A stretch of DNA of 42,643 bases from Bacteroidaceae bacterium (GTDB lineage: Bacteria > Bacteroidota > Bacteroidia > Bacteroidales > Bacteroidaceae): the NCBI GenBank assembly GCA_017621515.1, contig JAGASY010000104.1:1-42643 (forward strand). Direction: 5' to 3'. The position numbers and the translations under genes are program-made. Positions 42,226 to 42,643 of the stretch are shown one piece after another; position 1 is the stretch's first letter; the number at the start of each line of letters is the position of its first letter. The notes under the pieces are model-generated. The model was not told the DNA's origin, ran no database searches, and saw nothing but the letters and a program-made list of their open reading frames with translations.

Positions 42226-42643
42226 TGATATTTTCGCCCAAAATGAAAATTTAACATTTCGAGCGATTTTTTGCCGGCGATGAAAAGACGAAAATTTTGC
42301 TACTGAGATAAGCGATTGATAATCAATTAAATATAAAATTTTTCAAAACGCTCAAAAAATCGTGTTGGACGCAATCTTTTGAGATTTCTGAGTGCTTTTA
42401 GTAATCTGCTGATTATTAGTGTGTTATAACTAACTTTGCCGTTTTCCCCTTCAAATCGCCCCAAAAACTTATTCACATTTCAGCTTCTGTTCAGACACTC
42501 TTCCAAAACAGAAATTATACACTTCTTAACATTTGAGGCAAACTTCGCTGTCTTTTTTCTCGCTTCCCAGCGCATTTTCAAAAAATCTACACTGAAAATT
42601 TCTCCAATCTACTAAGCGCGCGAATTTGTAGCGCACTGTCGTC
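42180..42643 (-). repeat. Interspersed ~825-bp element, copy D (cut by window end)
   Basis: This is a minus-strand copy upstream of ruvB. Read on the minus strand, it shows box CAGTGCGCTA (starting at 42638), CTTAGTAGAT (42616) and CAGTGTAGAT (42594), each 22 bp apart. ATGTTAAGAAGTGTATAAT follows at 42532-42514, and GTTAAATTTTCATTTTG starts at 42255. The distances (106 nt from box 3 to the 19-bp motif, then 277 nt) equal those in the other copies. The rest of the element lies beyond the window. No gene is supported here. Confidence 0.87.

Overview
The window looks like chromosome from a Bacteroidales bacterium, most likely Prevotellaceae-like. Four observations support this. The promoters are of the Bacteroidetes type: three fit TTTTG-N19-TAnnTTTG exactly. 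There is a one-piece hybrid two-component regulator with Reg_prop, Y_Y_Y, kinase, receiver and AraC domains. There is an S46 dipeptidyl-peptidase and a SecDF fusion. A large secreted protein ends in a Prevotella/T9SS-like C-terminal tail. The species cannot be named from sequence alone. I saw no rRNA, tRNA, CRISPR array, transposase or phage gene.

Layout. 1-480: truncated copy A of an interspersed repeat. 519-6847 (all minus): a seven-gene surface-polysaccharide operon with two membrane acyltransferases, a TagD-like cytidylyltransferase, an SDR reductase, a LicD-type phosphotransferase and two glycosyltransferases. 7042-8784 (minus): tandem paralogous secreted proteins of unknown function. 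9022-9846: full repeat copy B. 10150-19500: CoA-transferase, exonuclease III, HU (minus), rhomboid protease, a membrane EEP-family protein, SecDF and diaminopimelate dehydrogenase. 19749-22559 (minus): an rRNA methyltransferase with a long disordered tail, and serine acetyltransferase. 22852-23672: full repeat copy C. 24004-36845: a large modular secreted protein, PurL, an orphan hybrid two-component regulator and a split chromate transporter. 36992-41998 (minus): S46 peptidase, a Wzx-like flippase, a ~270-bp nested palindrome and RuvB. 42180-42643: copy D of the repeat, inverted and cut by the window end.

Most genes are ordinary housekeeping or envelope genes. The strongest unexplained signal is the ~825-bp interspersed element present four times (A, B and C on +, D on -). 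Its core is an array of 10-bp GC-rich, largely palindromic boxes (type CAGCGCGCTG) repeated at exactly 22 bp, about two helical turns, separated by 12-bp mostly AT-rich spacers. B and C carry seven recognisable positions arranged roughly symmetrically around a central box. A 19-bp motif and a right-end motif are conserved in all four copies, and the distance between them is 277, 278, 277 and 277 nt. The element carries no convincing gene. It looks like a multi-site protein-binding platform, a structured locus or a non-autonomous mobile element. It does not match any family I can name.

A second repeat family, built around GACAGACTCCTCC, forms hairpins between genes. Examples are a 49-bp-arm palindrome at 40733-40895 and an 18-bp bidirectional terminator-like stem at 36907-36952. 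Boundaries and identities were read by eye, not computed.
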